From an uncultured Flavobacteriaceae bacterium (GTDB lineage Bacteria > Bacteroidota > Bacteroidia > Flavobacteriales > Flavobacteriaceae), in NCBI GenBank assembly GCA_943788165.1, contig CALSPF010000001.1, positions 682,001-746,000 of the forward strand: 64,000 nt of DNA, given 5' to 3'. A program made the translations under genes and the position numbers. How positions within the stretch are numbered: the first letter of the stretch is position 1; the number at the start of each line of letters is the position of its first letter. The notes below the pieces were generated by a model. That model saw nothing but the letters and a program-made list of their open reading frames with translations, was not told the DNA's origin and ran no database searches. Positions 1 to 11,503 of the stretch are shown here, one piece after another.

Positions 1-1
1 G

Positions 2-190
2 GTGGAAGAAATTGCCTTTAATCAGCTGAAATTGCATCAATTGTACGCAGGTGTAGGAGAGGATAATGTAGCGAGTTTAGCTTTGTTTGAAGCGCTTGGC
101 TATGAACGTACTGCTGTCAAAAAAGATTGGAATTTTTATCATAATCGCTACCACGATGAGGTGGTATTTCAAAAAATAAAACATGTATAA
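2..190 (+). CDS. GNAT family N-acetyltransferase, C-terminal part (cut by window edge)
   Basis: Only the last ~60 residues are present; the gene begins before the window. The visible stretch has the end of a GNAT fold: a 'GVGEDNVASLALFEALGY' segment typical of motif B, where an Asn and an Ala/Ser contact acetyl-CoA before the final strands. The substrate cannot be told from this fragment. The stop codon overlaps the start of mltG by 8 bp, so the two are probably cotranscribed. The GTG at base 2 is not taken as the real start because the fold would lack its N-terminal half. Confidence 0.8.
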   Translation: MEEIAFNQLKLHQLYAGVGEDNVASLALFEALGYERTAVKKDWNFYHNRYHDEVVFQKIKHV

Positions 191-1226
191 ACGCAAAATT
201 GGCTTGGCCATCCTACTGATCATTACTGCCATTGGTTTTTATTTTACCTATACATTTTACCGGGTGTTCTTTTCCCCAAATACCTCCTTTAACAATGCAA
301 CTTCCTATGTGTTTATTGCCACAGATGGTTCTGTAAACGCATTGATGGAAGACCTAGCTCCTTTGTTGGATTCGCCAGAAGATTTTCGTGTAGCCGCCCA
401 AAAGAAAGGATATTTAGACCGCATTCGTGGCGGGAAATATGCCATAAAGAAAGGGATGAATAATAACAAAATTATCAATAATTTACGGGTAAGCTCTTTG
501 CCAGTGAAGGTTACGTTTAATAACCAGGAGCGTTTAGCTAATTTGGTGGGTAGAATTTCAACCCAAATTGAGGCGGATAGTCTATCGCTAATCGAACAGT
601 TTCTTGACACAGCTTTTTTAAATGAAAATGGATTTACGCCAGAGACAGCTTTGGCGATGTATTTACCGAATTCCTATCAGTTTTTTTGGAATACCTCTGC
701 AAAAGATTTCCAGCAGCGTATGCTGAAAGAGTACAAGAGTTTTTGGACACCCAAGCGACTTGAAGCTGCAGAAGAAAAAGGATTGACACCCATCGAAGTA
801 ATCAGCTTGGCCTCGATCGTACACAAAGAATCTGTTAAAGTAGAAGAGCGTCCAGTTATCGCTCAAGTGTATTTAAATCGGTTGAGAAAGCGAATGCGTT
901 TGCAGGCTGATCCTACCGTAATTTATGCCTTGAAAAAGGATGTAAATGACTTTGCCATGATTATTCGTAGGGTACTAAAAAAAGACTTAAAAATTAAATC
1001 GCCCTACAATACTTATCGAATAAAAGGTCTACCTCCTGGGCCCATTGGGATGCCAGATGTTTCGGCCATCGATGCAGTTCTCTTTCCAAAGCAGAACAAC
1101 TACCTTTATTTTGTGGCCGATCCTACCAAACCTGGGTACCACGATTTTTCAACAAGTTTACGGGAACACAACCGAAAAGCGAAGCGCTATTACCATTGGC
1201 TGAATCAACAGCGTTTATATCGCTAG
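183..1226 (+). CDS. mltG: Endolytic murein transglycosylase MltG
   Basis: 347 residues, normal length for the YceG/MltG family. One N-terminal membrane segment (about residues 6-27) anchors the protein with its catalytic domain in the periplasm, where the family cleaves nascent glycan strands internally and so ends peptidoglycan polymerisation. The catalytic-domain signature ASIVHKES (residues 210-217) carries the conserved acidic residue (E216), followed by the family block 'RLQADPTVIYAL'. The ATG overlaps the stop of the upstream acetyltransferase. Its 3' end overlaps the 3' end of the convergent rsmI by 12 bp, leaving no room for a separate terminator. Confidence 0.95.
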   Translation: MYKRKIGLAILLIITAIGFYFTYTFYRVFFSPNTSFNNATSYVFIATDGSVNALMEDLAPLLDSPEDFRVAAQKKGYLDRIRGGKYAIKKGMNNNKIINNLRVSSLPVKVTFNNQERLANLVGRISTQIEADSLSLIEQFLDTAFLNENGFTPETALAMYLPNSYQFFWNTSAKDFQQRMLKEYKSFWTPKRLEAAEEKGLTPIEVISLASIVHKESVKVEERPVIAQVYLNRLRKRMRLQADPTVIYALKKDVNDFAMIIRRVLKKDLKIKSPYNTYRIKGLPPGPIGMPDVSAIDAVLFPKQNNYLYFVADPTKPGYHDFSTSLREHNRKAKRYYHWLNQQRLYR

Positions 1227-1955
1227 TTCTTTGTGAAAGAGGAAAATAGCGGGTCTTTTTTGAAGATCTACTTTGATTTTTTTCCACTGTTTTATGGGCG
1301 CAGATTTCACCCATTCTGTCGGTAAAGTTAAATCGCAAGCTATACTCAATTGAGTGGTGGGAGAGAGGGTTTTGATAAAATCGTTGAGGAGTTGTTCATT
1401 GCGATAAGGGGTTTCAATAAAGGCCTGAGTTTGATCGTAATCTCCTGAATGTTTTTCTAAGCGTTTAATTGCCCACGAACGTTCTTGTTTGTCGATAGGT
1501 AAATAACCATTAAAAGCAAAAGACTGTCCATTCATGCCTGAGGCCATTATGGCTAATAAAATAGACGAAGGGCCAACCAATGGCTTGATAATAAAGTTTT
1601 TAGCATGGGCGCGTTTAACCATTACTGCTCCTGGGTCTGCTATGCCAGGGCAACCTGCATCGGACAAGAGGCCCATTGAGAGCCCCTTTTCCATGGGGGC
1701 TAGATAGGTTTGTAATTCCATGGGATCGCTAAACTTATTCAATGGGAACAGGACTAGTTCGTCTTGTTTCTTTTGGGGAGCAATACGTTTAATGAAGCGT
1801 CTGGCTTCTTTCTCGTTTTCTACAATAAAATGGGTGAGGGGTTCAATGGTCTTTCGAATGGTTAAGGGCAGCACCTCCATTGGCGGATTGTCTCCCAAAG
1901 TACAGGGAATCAAATAGAGGACTGGGTTCTTTTCTGTTGCTAGGATGGGTTCCAT
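1215..1955 (-). CDS. rsmI: RsmI-type SAM-dependent methyltransferase (tetrapyrrole methylase fold)
   Basis: 246 residues. The N-terminal YLIPCTLGDN and the later LLSDAGCPGIADPG motif are the hallmarks of the RsmI branch of the tetrapyrrole-methylase superfamily. In E. coli RsmI puts the 2'-O-methyl on C1402 of 16S rRNA. This is the short Bacteroidota form, and equivalence of its target is inferred from family membership. GPSS at about residue 128 belongs to the SAM-binding site. The start overlaps the 3' end of the upstream phosphatase gene by 16 bp on the same strand, suggesting translational coupling. The 3' end overlaps that of mltG. Confidence 0.85.
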   Translation of the reverse strand: MEPILATEKNPVLYLIPCTLGDNPPMEVLPLTIRKTIEPLTHFIVENEKEARRFIKRIAPQKKQDELVLFPLNKFSDPMELQTYLAPMEKGLSMGLLSDAGCPGIADPGAVMVKRAHAKNFIIKPLVGPSSILLAIMASGMNGQSFAFNGYLPIDKQERSWAIKRLEKHSGDYDQTQAFIETPYRNEQLLNDFIKTLSPTTQLSIACDLTLPTEWVKSAPIKQWKKIKVDLQKRPAIFLFHKELAI

Positions 1956-2387
1956 TGATCGAGAATTTTTTTACAGGCTGTATATATTTTTTTGTACACA
2001 ATTTCAAAGCCTTCTGGACCACCATAATAAGGATTTTCCACTTCTTCTGTCGTTAAGAGAAGTTTGACCTTGTTGCGTTCCAGTTCGGTTTTAGCCAGTC
2101 CAAGAACATTGTGCAGGTTTTCTTTGTCCATTAAATAAATGTAGTCGAATTCGTCAAAATCCTTTCGAGTAAATTGTCTAGCTTTTTGTTGGGAGATATC
2201 GATGTGATGTGCTTTGGCCGTTGCAATACTTCTAGGGTCTGGGGCAGCACCACTGTTGTAATTGGCTGTGCCTGCAGAGTCTACCCGTACCGATTGGTCT
2301 TTTAATAGATGGTCAAATATACCATGGGCTAGGGGGAGAACGGCAAATGTTTCCAAGGCAGACCATCAAAACATTTCCAGGTAACAT
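1940..2387 (-). pseudogene. Low-molecular-weight protein tyrosine phosphatase, frameshifted in the P-loop
   Basis: Reading from an ATG at 2387 (or 2366) gives an intact phosphate-binding loop, VCLGNICRSP, where the first Cys is the nucleophile of this family (C-x5-R-S/T). Inside the P-loop is a run of five C on the coding strand (2336-2332). After it the conserved continuation LAHGIFDHLL lies one frame over, and the remaining ~130 residues of the phosphatase are open down to 1940. With four C the gene would be intact. The acid loop normally reads DPYYGG; here it is NPYYGG (Asn codon 2035-2033), so the general-acid Asp is also replaced. A second catalytic lesion favours true decay over a base-call error, though both remain possible. 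It sits between dnaA and rsmI on the same strand. Confidence 0.8.
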
Positions 2388-2393
2388 AAAAAC

Positions 2394-3821
2394 TTAAAGC
2401 GTTAGCTTCTTGTTGAGGTCATCGACATATTTGCGGAATTGTTTGTCGGTAAAGGATAGGTTATCTACCGTCTTGCAGGCGTGTAATACCGTAGCATGAT
2501 CGCGTTTTCCAATTTGTGTTCCAATGCTGGCTAAAGAGGCCTTGGTGAATTTTTTGGCAAAGTACATGGCCAATTGTCGTGCCTGTACTATATGACGTTT
2601 ACGCGTTTTGGATTGTAGTGTTTCCACGTCCATCTGGAAGTATTCAGAAACAACCTTCTGAATGTAGTCAATGCTGACTTCACGTTTGGTGTTCTTAACA
2701 AACTTTTCTACAATCTCTCTTGCTAACTCAAGAGTGATATCCATTTTATTGAAAGAGGATTGAGCAATTAAAGAAATGATAGCCCCTTCTAATTCTCGGA
2801 CGTTACTTTTAATGTTCTTGGCAACAAACTCAATAATTTCATCCTCAATCACAACACCATCACGGTAAAGTTTGTTTTTGAGAATAGAAATTCTCGTTTC
2901 GAAATTGGGTTGCTGTAATTCGGCAGAAAGACCCCATTTGAAACGCGACAATAAACGTTGCTCAATGTCTTGCATGTCGACTGGAGATTTGTCAGAAGTT
3001 AAAATGACTTGTTTCCCGTTTTGATGTAAGTGGTTGAATATATGGAAGAAAACATCTTGTGTGCCCGATTTTCCTGAGAAAAACTGGACATCATCAATAA
3101 TTAAAACATCAATGATTTGATAGAAGTGAATGAAATCGTTCCGGGTATTCTTTTTCACCGATTCAATGTATTGTTGTGTAAATTTCTCTGCGGAAATATA
3201 CAATACCGTCTTGTCGGGGAATTTATCTTTTATCTGAATCCCAATGGCATGTGCTAAGTGGGTTTTCCCTAAACCAACATTTCCAAAAATCAGTAACGGA
3301 TTGAAAGATGTCCCACCAGGTTTGTTCGCCACGGCAATACCAGCAGAACGCGCTAAACGGTTGGAATCTCCCTCAAGGAAGTTTTGAAAATTATAGTTGG
3401 GATTGAGTTGTGATTCTATTTGTAAGTTGCGAATTCCTGGAATAACAAACGGATTTCGCAATTGAGTGCTCATGCTGCTCAAAGGGGCATCAACTTGTTG
3501 TGATTTTACAGCAGCTTGTTGGCTACTTGGAATACTTTCGGTAAAAGGTTGCTTGTTACCGTAGGTGTTTTCCATTTTGATCACATAGACCAAACGAGCC
3601 GATTCTCCAAGCTCTTTGGTGAGTACAATCTTCAGTAATTTGACATAATGCTCTTCTAACCATTCATAAAAAAACTTACTGGGGACCTGAATACTGAGTG
3701 CGTTTTCGGAAAGCTTTAAGGGAATAATAGGCTCAAACCATGTTTTATAGGCTTGAGGCTGAATGTTGTCTTTTATAAACGCTAGACAATTATTCCAAGA
3801 AGTTTCAGCACTTTGTTGCAT
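2394..3821 (-). CDS. dnaA: Chromosomal replication initiator DnaA
   Basis: 475 residues from the ATG at 3821; the frame stays open further upstream, but the usual DnaA start (MQQSAETSWNNCLAFI) is here. Domain I is about residues 1-90, a poorly conserved linker follows, then the AAA+ domain with Walker A GNVGLGKTH and Walker B LIIDDVQF. The C-terminal DNA-binding domain carries the signature GKRDHATVLHA. It binds DnaA boxes and opens the origin. A plus-strand thioesterase gene starts 161 bp upstream in divergent orientation, and the spacer is very AT-rich. No TTATCCACA cluster was seen near the gene, so the origin is not placed here. Confidence 0.97.
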   Translation of the reverse strand: MQQSAETSWNNCLAFIKDNIQPQAYKTWFEPIIPLKLSENALSIQVPSKFFYEWLEEHYVKLLKIVLTKELGESARLVYVIKMENTYGNKQPFTESIPSSQQAAVKSQQVDAPLSSMSTQLRNPFVIPGIRNLQIESQLNPNYNFQNFLEGDSNRLARSAGIAVANKPGGTSFNPLLIFGNVGLGKTHLAHAIGIQIKDKFPDKTVLYISAEKFTQQYIESVKKNTRNDFIHFYQIIDVLIIDDVQFFSGKSGTQDVFFHIFNHLHQNGKQVILTSDKSPVDMQDIEQRLLSRFKWGLSAELQQPNFETRISILKNKLYRDGVVIEDEIIEFVAKNIKSNVRELEGAIISLIAQSSFNKMDITLELAREIVEKFVKNTKREVSIDYIQKVVSEYFQMDVETLQSKTRKRHIVQARQLAMYFAKKFTKASLASIGTQIGKRDHATVLHACKTVDNLSFTDKQFRKYVDDLNKKLTL

Positions 3822-3982
3822 TAATAAAACTAAAATGGTGGTTTTTAAAGATTTTTTTTGTTTTTCAACATTACAAATATTGGAAAAAAAAAATGAAAAA
3901 AAAACAGTTTTGGTGTTGATTATAAAGTTTTTTTTACGCAAATTAAGGGTCAAGTATTTACAAGCAAAATTCCATTTTATTC

Positions 3983-4399
3983 GTGCAAATTCATTTTCAA
4001 TCTTCCCCAATAATTGTTCGTTATGGAGAAACAGACCAAATGGGTGTTGTTCATCACAGTAATTACCTTCGTTATCTTGAGGTTGCCCGTCTTGAATGGT
4101 TAACTCAATTGGGTATATCTTATAACAAAATGGAAGAAGAAGGGGTAATGATGCCCGTAATTTCTGCTCATTTAGATTATAATCTTCCTGCTAAATTTGA
4201 GGATGCAGTTAATGTACACATTCATTTGCGTTCTGTGCCTCTGGTAAAGATGTTTTTTGATTATAAAATCACCAATCAAAAGAATGATCTTATTTGTACA
4301 GCATCAACCACTTTGGCATTTATGCAGGCCAGTAGTCGAAAACCCATTCGCTGCCCAAAGCCTTTTATGGATGTTTTTGCTGCTGTGGTTGAAAAATAA
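3983..4399 (+). CDS. Acyl-CoA thioesterase, YbgC/FadM hot-dog family
   Basis: 138 residues starting at a GTG. The N-terminal motif VRYGETDQMGVVHHSNYLRY matches the 4-hydroxybenzoyl-CoA thioesterase-like family, with the catalytic Asp in ETDQMG and the HHSNY helix start. The family hydrolyses short- to medium-chain or aromatic acyl-CoA thioesters in the cytosol; the substrate cannot be read from sequence. It diverges from dnaA. Its last 35 bp overlap the 3' end of the convergent ribD, so the C-terminal codons of both genes are constrained together. Confidence 0.88.
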   Translation: MQIHFQSSPIIVRYGETDQMGVVHHSNYLRYLEVARLEWLTQLGISYNKMEEEGVMMPVISAHLDYNLPAKFEDAVNVHIHLRSVPLVKMFFDYKITNQKNDLICTASTTLAFMQASSRKPIRCPKPFMDVFAAVVEK

Positions 4400-5414
4400 C
4401 ACAGCTTTCACCTTCCTTACTTTTTTTTTCGAAGCTAACTTCTGGTGCTGGGATACCTTCTTTTAGCGTAATGACGGAAGTGAAAACGCGTGCTTCATCC
4501 CAAATGGCTTGATCTATGAAGTGCTGTAAGGTTGTTCTTCCCCCTTCCACAAGGATGGATGAAATTCCTTTTTGGTACAGGAAATCTAGGGTTTTCCTTA
4601 AAAATTCCTCTGGGGAATTATTTTTCTCCAGTCCAAGCTTAGCCTTGGTGATGTGAAAGTTTTTAGCCTCTTCATCAAAAATATTCGCTGATTTGTCTAT
4701 TCGATTATTTGGATCTAGGATAATCCGCACAGGATTTCTTCCTTTTACCCACCGACTGGTCAACCTAGGATTATCATCTATAACGGTTTGTGCGCCAACC
4801 AAAATACTATCTTCTTGTGTTCGCCATTGATGAACCAAAACTTGGTCTGCTTTACTACTCAAGAACACGGGTTCTTTTTTCATTCGCTTTGAAGTCAAAG
4901 GTGCGATAAATCCATCGGCACTTTCTGCCCATTTTAAAACAACATAAGGGCGTTTTTTTTGCTGAACAGTAAAAAAACGCTTGTTGAGTTCTTGGGCTTC
5001 TTTTTCCAATACTCCAACAACTACCTCAATACCAGCTTTTTTGAGCGTTTTAATACCACTTCCATTGACTTGGTCAAATGGATCTACACATCCAATAATA
5101 ACTTTTTTGAGTTCATGTGTTACAATTAAATTTGAGCAAGGAGGTGTTTTTCCTGTATGATTACAAGGCTCTAGATTTACATATAGTATACTTTCTTTGA
5201 GGAGTGCTTTGTTTTTAACACTTGCAATGGAATTAACTTCTGCATGAGTTTCTCCTGCCTTGTGGTGCCAGCCCTCTCCAATAATGATGTTGTTGTGCAC
5301 GATGACACTCCCAACCAGCGGATTAGGATAGGTGTTGCCCAAGCCTTTTATGGCCAGCTCGAGGCAACGTTGCATATAGATTTCATGCGGTGTATTTTCC
5401 TTTTTCAAATCCAA
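4365..5414 (-). CDS. ribD: Bifunctional riboflavin deaminase/reductase RibD
   Basis: About 349 residues. The N-terminal deaminase domain has the zinc motifs HAE (in GETHAEVNSI) and PCNHTGKTPPC. The C-terminal half is the NADPH-dependent reductase, with VVLKWAESADG and SILVEGGRTT. It carries out the second and third steps of riboflavin synthesis (deamination, then reduction of the ribosyl side chain). No ATG precedes the conserved YMQRCLELA block except the Met inside it, so the start is probably TTG at 5414 or 5408. An exact TAnnTTTG element on the minus strand lies 37 bp upstream of 5414. Confidence 0.93.
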   Translation of the reverse strand: MDLKKENTPHEIYMQRCLELAIKGLGNTYPNPLVGSVIVHNNIIIGEGWHHKAGETHAEVNSIASVKNKALLKESILYVNLEPCNHTGKTPPCSNLIVTHELKKVIIGCVDPFDQVNGSGIKTLKKAGIEVVVGVLEKEAQELNKRFFTVQQKKRPYVVLKWAESADGFIAPLTSKRMKKEPVFLSSKADQVLVHQWRTQEDSILVGAQTVIDDNPRLTSRWVKGRNPVRIILDPNNRIDKSANIFDEEAKNFHITKAKLGLEKNNSPEEFLRKTLDFLYQKGISSILVEGGRTTLQHFIDQAIWDEARVFTSVITLKEGIPAPEVSFEKKSKEGESCVIFQPQQQKHP

Positions 5415-5451
5415 GGGGAAAGTGTTATTTTAGCTTAAAATTATATATCAC

Positions 5452-5459
5452 CAAAGATA
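5452..5459 (-). promoter_or_regulatory. -7 promoter element (TATCTTTG) for ribD
   Basis: The minus strand reads TATCTTTG, an exact match to the Bacteroidota -7 consensus TAnnTTTG, placing transcription start near 5445 and giving ribD a leader of ~30 nt. No TTG is seen at the usual ~19-nt upstream spacing, so this rests on one element and its position in the divergent intergenic region. Confidence 0.45.
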
Positions 5460-5466
5460 TAAAGAT

Positions 5467-5945
5467 ATGGCAATCATTCGTAAGGTTCTACCAGAAGATA
5501 ATGCGGCTCTTGCGGTTCTAATACGATCGGTATTGGTTGAATTAGGTGTGCCAAAAGTTGGAACAGCTTATGAAGACCCTGAGTTGGATAATATGTTTTC
5601 AACCTACAACAAAGCGCGAAATGCTTATTTTGTGCTAGAGGAAGATGGCGAAATTCTTGGTGGGGCTGGAATTGCGCCTTTAGCAGGAGAACATCCATCG
5701 ATATGCGAATTACAGAAAATGTATTTTTCTCCGGCTACCCGTGGATTGGGTTTGGGAAAGCAAATGATGGACAGCTGTCTTGCTTTTGCCAAAGAGAATA
5801 ATTACAGTCTATGCTATTTAGAAACACTTCCTTATATGAAGGCAGCGCAGAAACTCTACCGCAAGACCGGCTTTGACTATATTGATGGCCCTATGGGAAA
5901 TACGGGACATACCTCCTGTAATGTTTGGTTAACAAAATCTCTACT

Positions 5946-5949
<4 letters not shown>
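5467..5949 (+). CDS. GNAT family N-acetyltransferase
   Basis: 160 residues. The acetyl-CoA pyrophosphate-binding motif A is recognisable as 'ATRGLGLGKQMMDSCLAFA' (Q/RxxGxG/A type), followed by 'YMKAAQKLYRKTGF' in motif B. These place it in the Gcn5-related superfamily; the acceptor is unknown. Its TGA overlaps the ATG of prmC in an ATGA arrangement, so the two are likely cotranscribed and translationally coupled. prmC modifies release factors, but nothing in this gene itself suggests a translation substrate. Confidence 0.88.
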
Positions 5950-8776
<2,827 letters not shown>

Positions 8777-8865
8777 TCATAACATTTACAAGATAAATAA
8801 AACTATTTTCTTTAGGTATTTCATAACATCAAAGGGTTTGTTACATTTACAAAAAAAAGAAGGCA

Positions 8866-9375
8866 GTGTTTAGAAAGTATTGGCACCATCGCGCATTTGC
8901 AAAAGATCTTGAAAAAGCTATTGCTGAGAAAGACCTTGATCGATCGTTTAAAGTGAACAAGATCAATGTGGTCTTGGATGCTTCTCTGGGTATTAAGCAT
9001 GATTTTTTTTCGGACCTAGCCAAGACTTTTTCTATGCAAGAATCTAGTATTTCCATATTGGTATTTGAATCTGAAAATAATGCTGTGCAGGATTATGCTA
9101 ATTTTTTCAAGAAAAATGATATTACTTTCTTTGGGAAGTTTAAAAATGAGTTAAGTGCTTTTTGTTCGAAAAAAGCCGACCTACAAATCAATTATTTCAA
9201 CAAAGAAAACATTTATCTCGAATGGGTGGCTTGCTCTTTGTCAAAGAAGATGAGTGTTGGTTTTTCTAAGACAAATCAAGCTATAAATGACCTCATTTTG
9301 GACATTGATCCCACCAATACAGAATTGGTAAAAAAGGAAATGGTAAAATACTTAACCCTCCTTGAAAAAATATAA
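8866..9375 (+). CDS. DUF6913 family protein
   Basis: 169 residues from a GTG start. The sequence matches the flavobacterial DUF6913 family, found between ligA and dapA in many of these genomes. No catalytic motif, signal peptide or membrane segment is visible; the protein looks soluble, with alternating hydrophobic strands and Lys/Asp-rich helices. It ends one base before the ATG of dapA, so it is probably cotranscribed with it. Function is unknown, and no role in lysine synthesis is claimed from position alone. A weak -7-like TACATTTA lies just upstream. Confidence 0.78.
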   Translation: MFRKYWHHRAFAKDLEKAIAEKDLDRSFKVNKINVVLDASLGIKHDFFSDLAKTFSMQESSISILVFESENNAVQDYANFFKKNDITFFGKFKNELSAFCSKKADLQINYFNKENIYLEWVACSLSKKMSVGFSKTNQAINDLILDIDPTNTELVKKEMVKYLTLLEKI

Positions 9376-9376
9376 C

Positions 9377-10255
9377 ATGCAAAAATTGAAAGGAGTAGGT
9401 GTAGCCATGGTTACACCCTTTACAGAAACTGGCGCAATTGATTACCTCGCACTAAAGAATTTAATTGAGTTGTATGTGGAGCAAGGAATAGACTACTTGG
9501 TTGTTTTAGGTACCACTGGAGAGGTTGTGACCCTGAGTTCTGTGGAAAAAGAAACGATTATGCGAACTGTTGTTAAGTATAATCAAAATCGTTTACCACT
9601 TGTTGTTGGCAAGGGAGGAAATAATACTGCCGCATTGGTCAAGGAAATTAAAGAAACGGATTTTGAGGGCTATTCGGCTATTTTATCTGTTTGCCCTTAT
9701 TATAATAGGCCGAATCAAGAAGGGATTTATCAGCATTTTAGTGCAGTTGCCGCAGCCGCTCCACTCCCTGTTATTTTGTATAACGTGCCTTCGCGCACTG
9801 CTTCAGCCATAGCAAATGAGACGACATTACGTTTGATAAAAGCACATAAAAATATTGTTGGGATTAAAGATGCCTCTGCAAATATGACGCTCAATGCTGA
9901 ATTGATAAAAGCCGTACCTGAACATTTTTTGGTGTTGTCTGGAGACGATGAGTCTGCACTTAATTTATGCGAAATTGGCGGTCATGGTGTTATTTCGGTC
10001 ATTGCTGGAGCTCTGCCCAAACAGTTTTCATCACTTATTCATCATGGATTAAAGGGAGAATTTACTGCTGCGAAGCGCTTGCAAGAGCAAATTAAACCCA
10101 TGATAGATTTGCTTTTTGAGGAAGGTAATCCTACTGGGTTAAAGGCCTTGTTAGCCCACCAAAACCGCTGTGTCAACCAATTGCGTTTGCCGCTGGTAAA
10201 GGCTAGTTCTTCTTTGCAAAACAGAATAGAAACGGACTATTCTAAGCTCGTTTAA
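9377..10255 (+). CDS. dapA: 4-hydroxy-tetrahydrodipicolinate synthase DapA
   Basis: 292 residues from the ATG at 9377; the in-frame TTG at 9362 lies inside the upstream gene and is not needed. It condenses pyruvate with aspartate semialdehyde in the diaminopimelate/lysine pathway, which also supplies peptidoglycan. The Schiff-base lysine is K164 in IVGIKDASAN, the catalytic Tyr135 sits in ILYNVPSR, and the substrate loop is GTTGE (residues 45-49). It has the usual TIM-barrel length. It directly follows the DUF6913 gene. Confidence 0.97.
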   Translation: MQKLKGVGVAMVTPFTETGAIDYLALKNLIELYVEQGIDYLVVLGTTGEVVTLSSVEKETIMRTVVKYNQNRLPLVVGKGGNNTAALVKEIKETDFEGYSAILSVCPYYNRPNQEGIYQHFSAVAAAAPLPVILYNVPSRTASAIANETTLRLIKAHKNIVGIKDASANMTLNAELIKAVPEHFLVLSGDDESALNLCEIGGHGVISVIAGALPKQFSSLIHHGLKGEFTAAKRLQEQIKPMIDLLFEEGNPTGLKALLAHQNRCVNQLRLPLVKASSSLQNRIETDYSKLV

Positions 10256-10329
10256 TTAAATGTTAAATTAAAAAGAAGACCGAAGAGAAAGCTTCAAGAG
10301 TAGTACTTTTCAAATTCGTTTTAATTGAC

Positions 10330-10337
10330 TAAATTTG
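10330..10337 (+). promoter_or_regulatory. -7 promoter element (TAAATTTG) directly before bamD
   Basis: An exact TAnnTTTG match ends 4 nt before the bamD ATG at 10342. With the usual Bacteroidota geometry, transcription would begin at or within a base or two of the start codon, implying a nearly leaderless bamD mRNA. No TTG is seen at the standard upstream spacing. Confidence 0.5.
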
Positions 10338-10341
10338 CCGT

Positions 10342-11172
10342 ATGTTAAAAATCATAAGATTTTCCTTAATTTCACTCGTCCTCCTTGGATTGACAACTTC
10401 GTGTAACGCCTACCAGAAAATACTGAACAATCCAGATGTTGGGGGAAAGTATAAAGCTGCTGAAGCGTATTACACTAGTGGTGAATACAGAAGAGCAAAT
10501 CGTTTGTTTGAACAAATTTTGCCTTCCTACCGCGGAAAGCCCCAAGCACAAAGGGTTATCTTCTTTTTTGCAGATTCCTATTTCCAAATTAAAGATTATT
10601 ATTTAGCTGCTTACCAATTCGAAAGTTTTGTCAGATCATACCCCAATAGTAATCGCTTGGATGAAGCTAACTTTTTAGCGGCGAAATGTTATTATATGCT
10701 ATCCCCAAAGTACAGTTTGGACCAGAAAAATACCAATGAAGCCATTGATAAGCTTCAAATATTCATTGACAACTACCCACAGTCAGAGTACCTTACAGAG
10801 GCTAATGCATACATTCAGGAATTGCAAACAAAGCTAGAAAAGAAAGACCTCGAGATTTCCAAGCAATACCACACCATTCGGGATTACAAAGCATCCATAA
10901 GCTCTTCAAACAATTTCATTTCATCTTATCCTGGGACTCCGTTTAGAGAAGATGCCTTTTACTACAAGTTTATTTCTTCTTATGAAATTGCAGTCAACAG
11001 TGTACCCGCAAAAAAATTAACCCGTTTAAAATCGCTTGATGAAATTTATCAAACGCTTTTGCGTTATTATCCAGAAACCCTTTTCATAGAAGATCTTGAC
11101 AAGAAAATGAAACGCGTTTCCGCAGAGATATCCAGTATAGAAAAGAATACAACTAACACGACGACTAAATAA
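10342..11172 (+). CDS. bamD: Outer membrane assembly lipoprotein BamD
   Basis: 276 residues. A lipoprotein signal peptide ends in LTTSC (Cys21 the lipidated residue), followed by tandem TPR-like repeats: the block around AAEAYYTSGEYRRANRLFEQ is the BamD/ComL first repeat. BamD is the essential lipoprotein partner of BamA in inserting beta-barrels into the outer membrane. The downstream omega subunit and coaBC follow at 5-bp gaps, giving an operon-like block common in flavobacteria. Confidence 0.93.
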   Translation: MLKIIRFSLISLVLLGLTTSCNAYQKILNNPDVGGKYKAAEAYYTSGEYRRANRLFEQILPSYRGKPQAQRVIFFFADSYFQIKDYYLAAYQFESFVRSYPNSNRLDEANFLAAKCYYMLSPKYSLDQKNTNEAIDKLQIFIDNYPQSEYLTEANAYIQELQTKLEKKDLEISKQYHTIRDYKASISSSNNFISSYPGTPFREDAFYYKFISSYEIAVNSVPAKKLTRLKSLDEIYQTLLRYYPETLFIEDLDKKMKRVSAEISSIEKNTTNTTTK

Positions 11173-11177
11173 TCGAT

Positions 11178-11498
11178 ATGACCAAGTACAGAGAATCTAA
11201 AGCACCCGCTTCAACGACTACTTACGACAAGAACCAAGTAGAAGGTGAAACACAAAACATTTATGAAGCCATTGCTATCATTGCAAAGCGTTCTTCACAA
11301 ATCAATTTAGACATCAAGAAAGAATTGCACGAAAAACTTGAAGAGTTTGCTACGCACAACGACAGTTTAGAAGAAATCTTCGAAAACAAAGAGCAAATTG
11401 AAGTATCTAAGTTTTATGAAAGCCTTCCAAAACCCCATGCTCTAGCTGTAGACGAATGGTTGAATGATCAGGTTTACCACCGTAATACAGAGGAATAG
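11178..11498 (+). CDS. rpoZ: RNA polymerase omega subunit, Bacteroidota type
   Basis: 106 residues, acidic and helical. It lacks strong similarity to the E. coli protein but matches the Bacteroidota RpoZ/omega-like family in length, in the 'IYEAIAIIAKRSSQI' helix (cf. the omega signature of Arg-Ala-xxx-Ala-Arg-Gln-Ile) and in its place between bamD and coaBC. Omega binds the beta' subunit and helps core assembly. The identification leans on synteny together with the short conserved helix. Confidence 0.8.
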   Translation: MTKYRESKAPASTTTYDKNQVEGETQNIYEAIAIIAKRSSQINLDIKKELHEKLEEFATHNDSLEEIFENKEQIEVSKFYESLPKPHALAVDEWLNDQVYHRNTEE

Positions 11499-11503
11499 AC
11501 GTA

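Noticed and set aside
305-610. Minus-strand ORF of 101 codons inside mltG
   Set aside because: It is a shadow of the well-supported mltG gene, with no start context or homology. The same applies to the many other antisense frames in the window.
3822-3982. Possible replication origin beside dnaA
   Set aside because: The 161-bp spacer is AT-rich, but I found no TTATCCACA-like boxes in it. One TGTGGATAA occurs far away inside ppk1 coding sequence (near 51300), which does not make a cluster.
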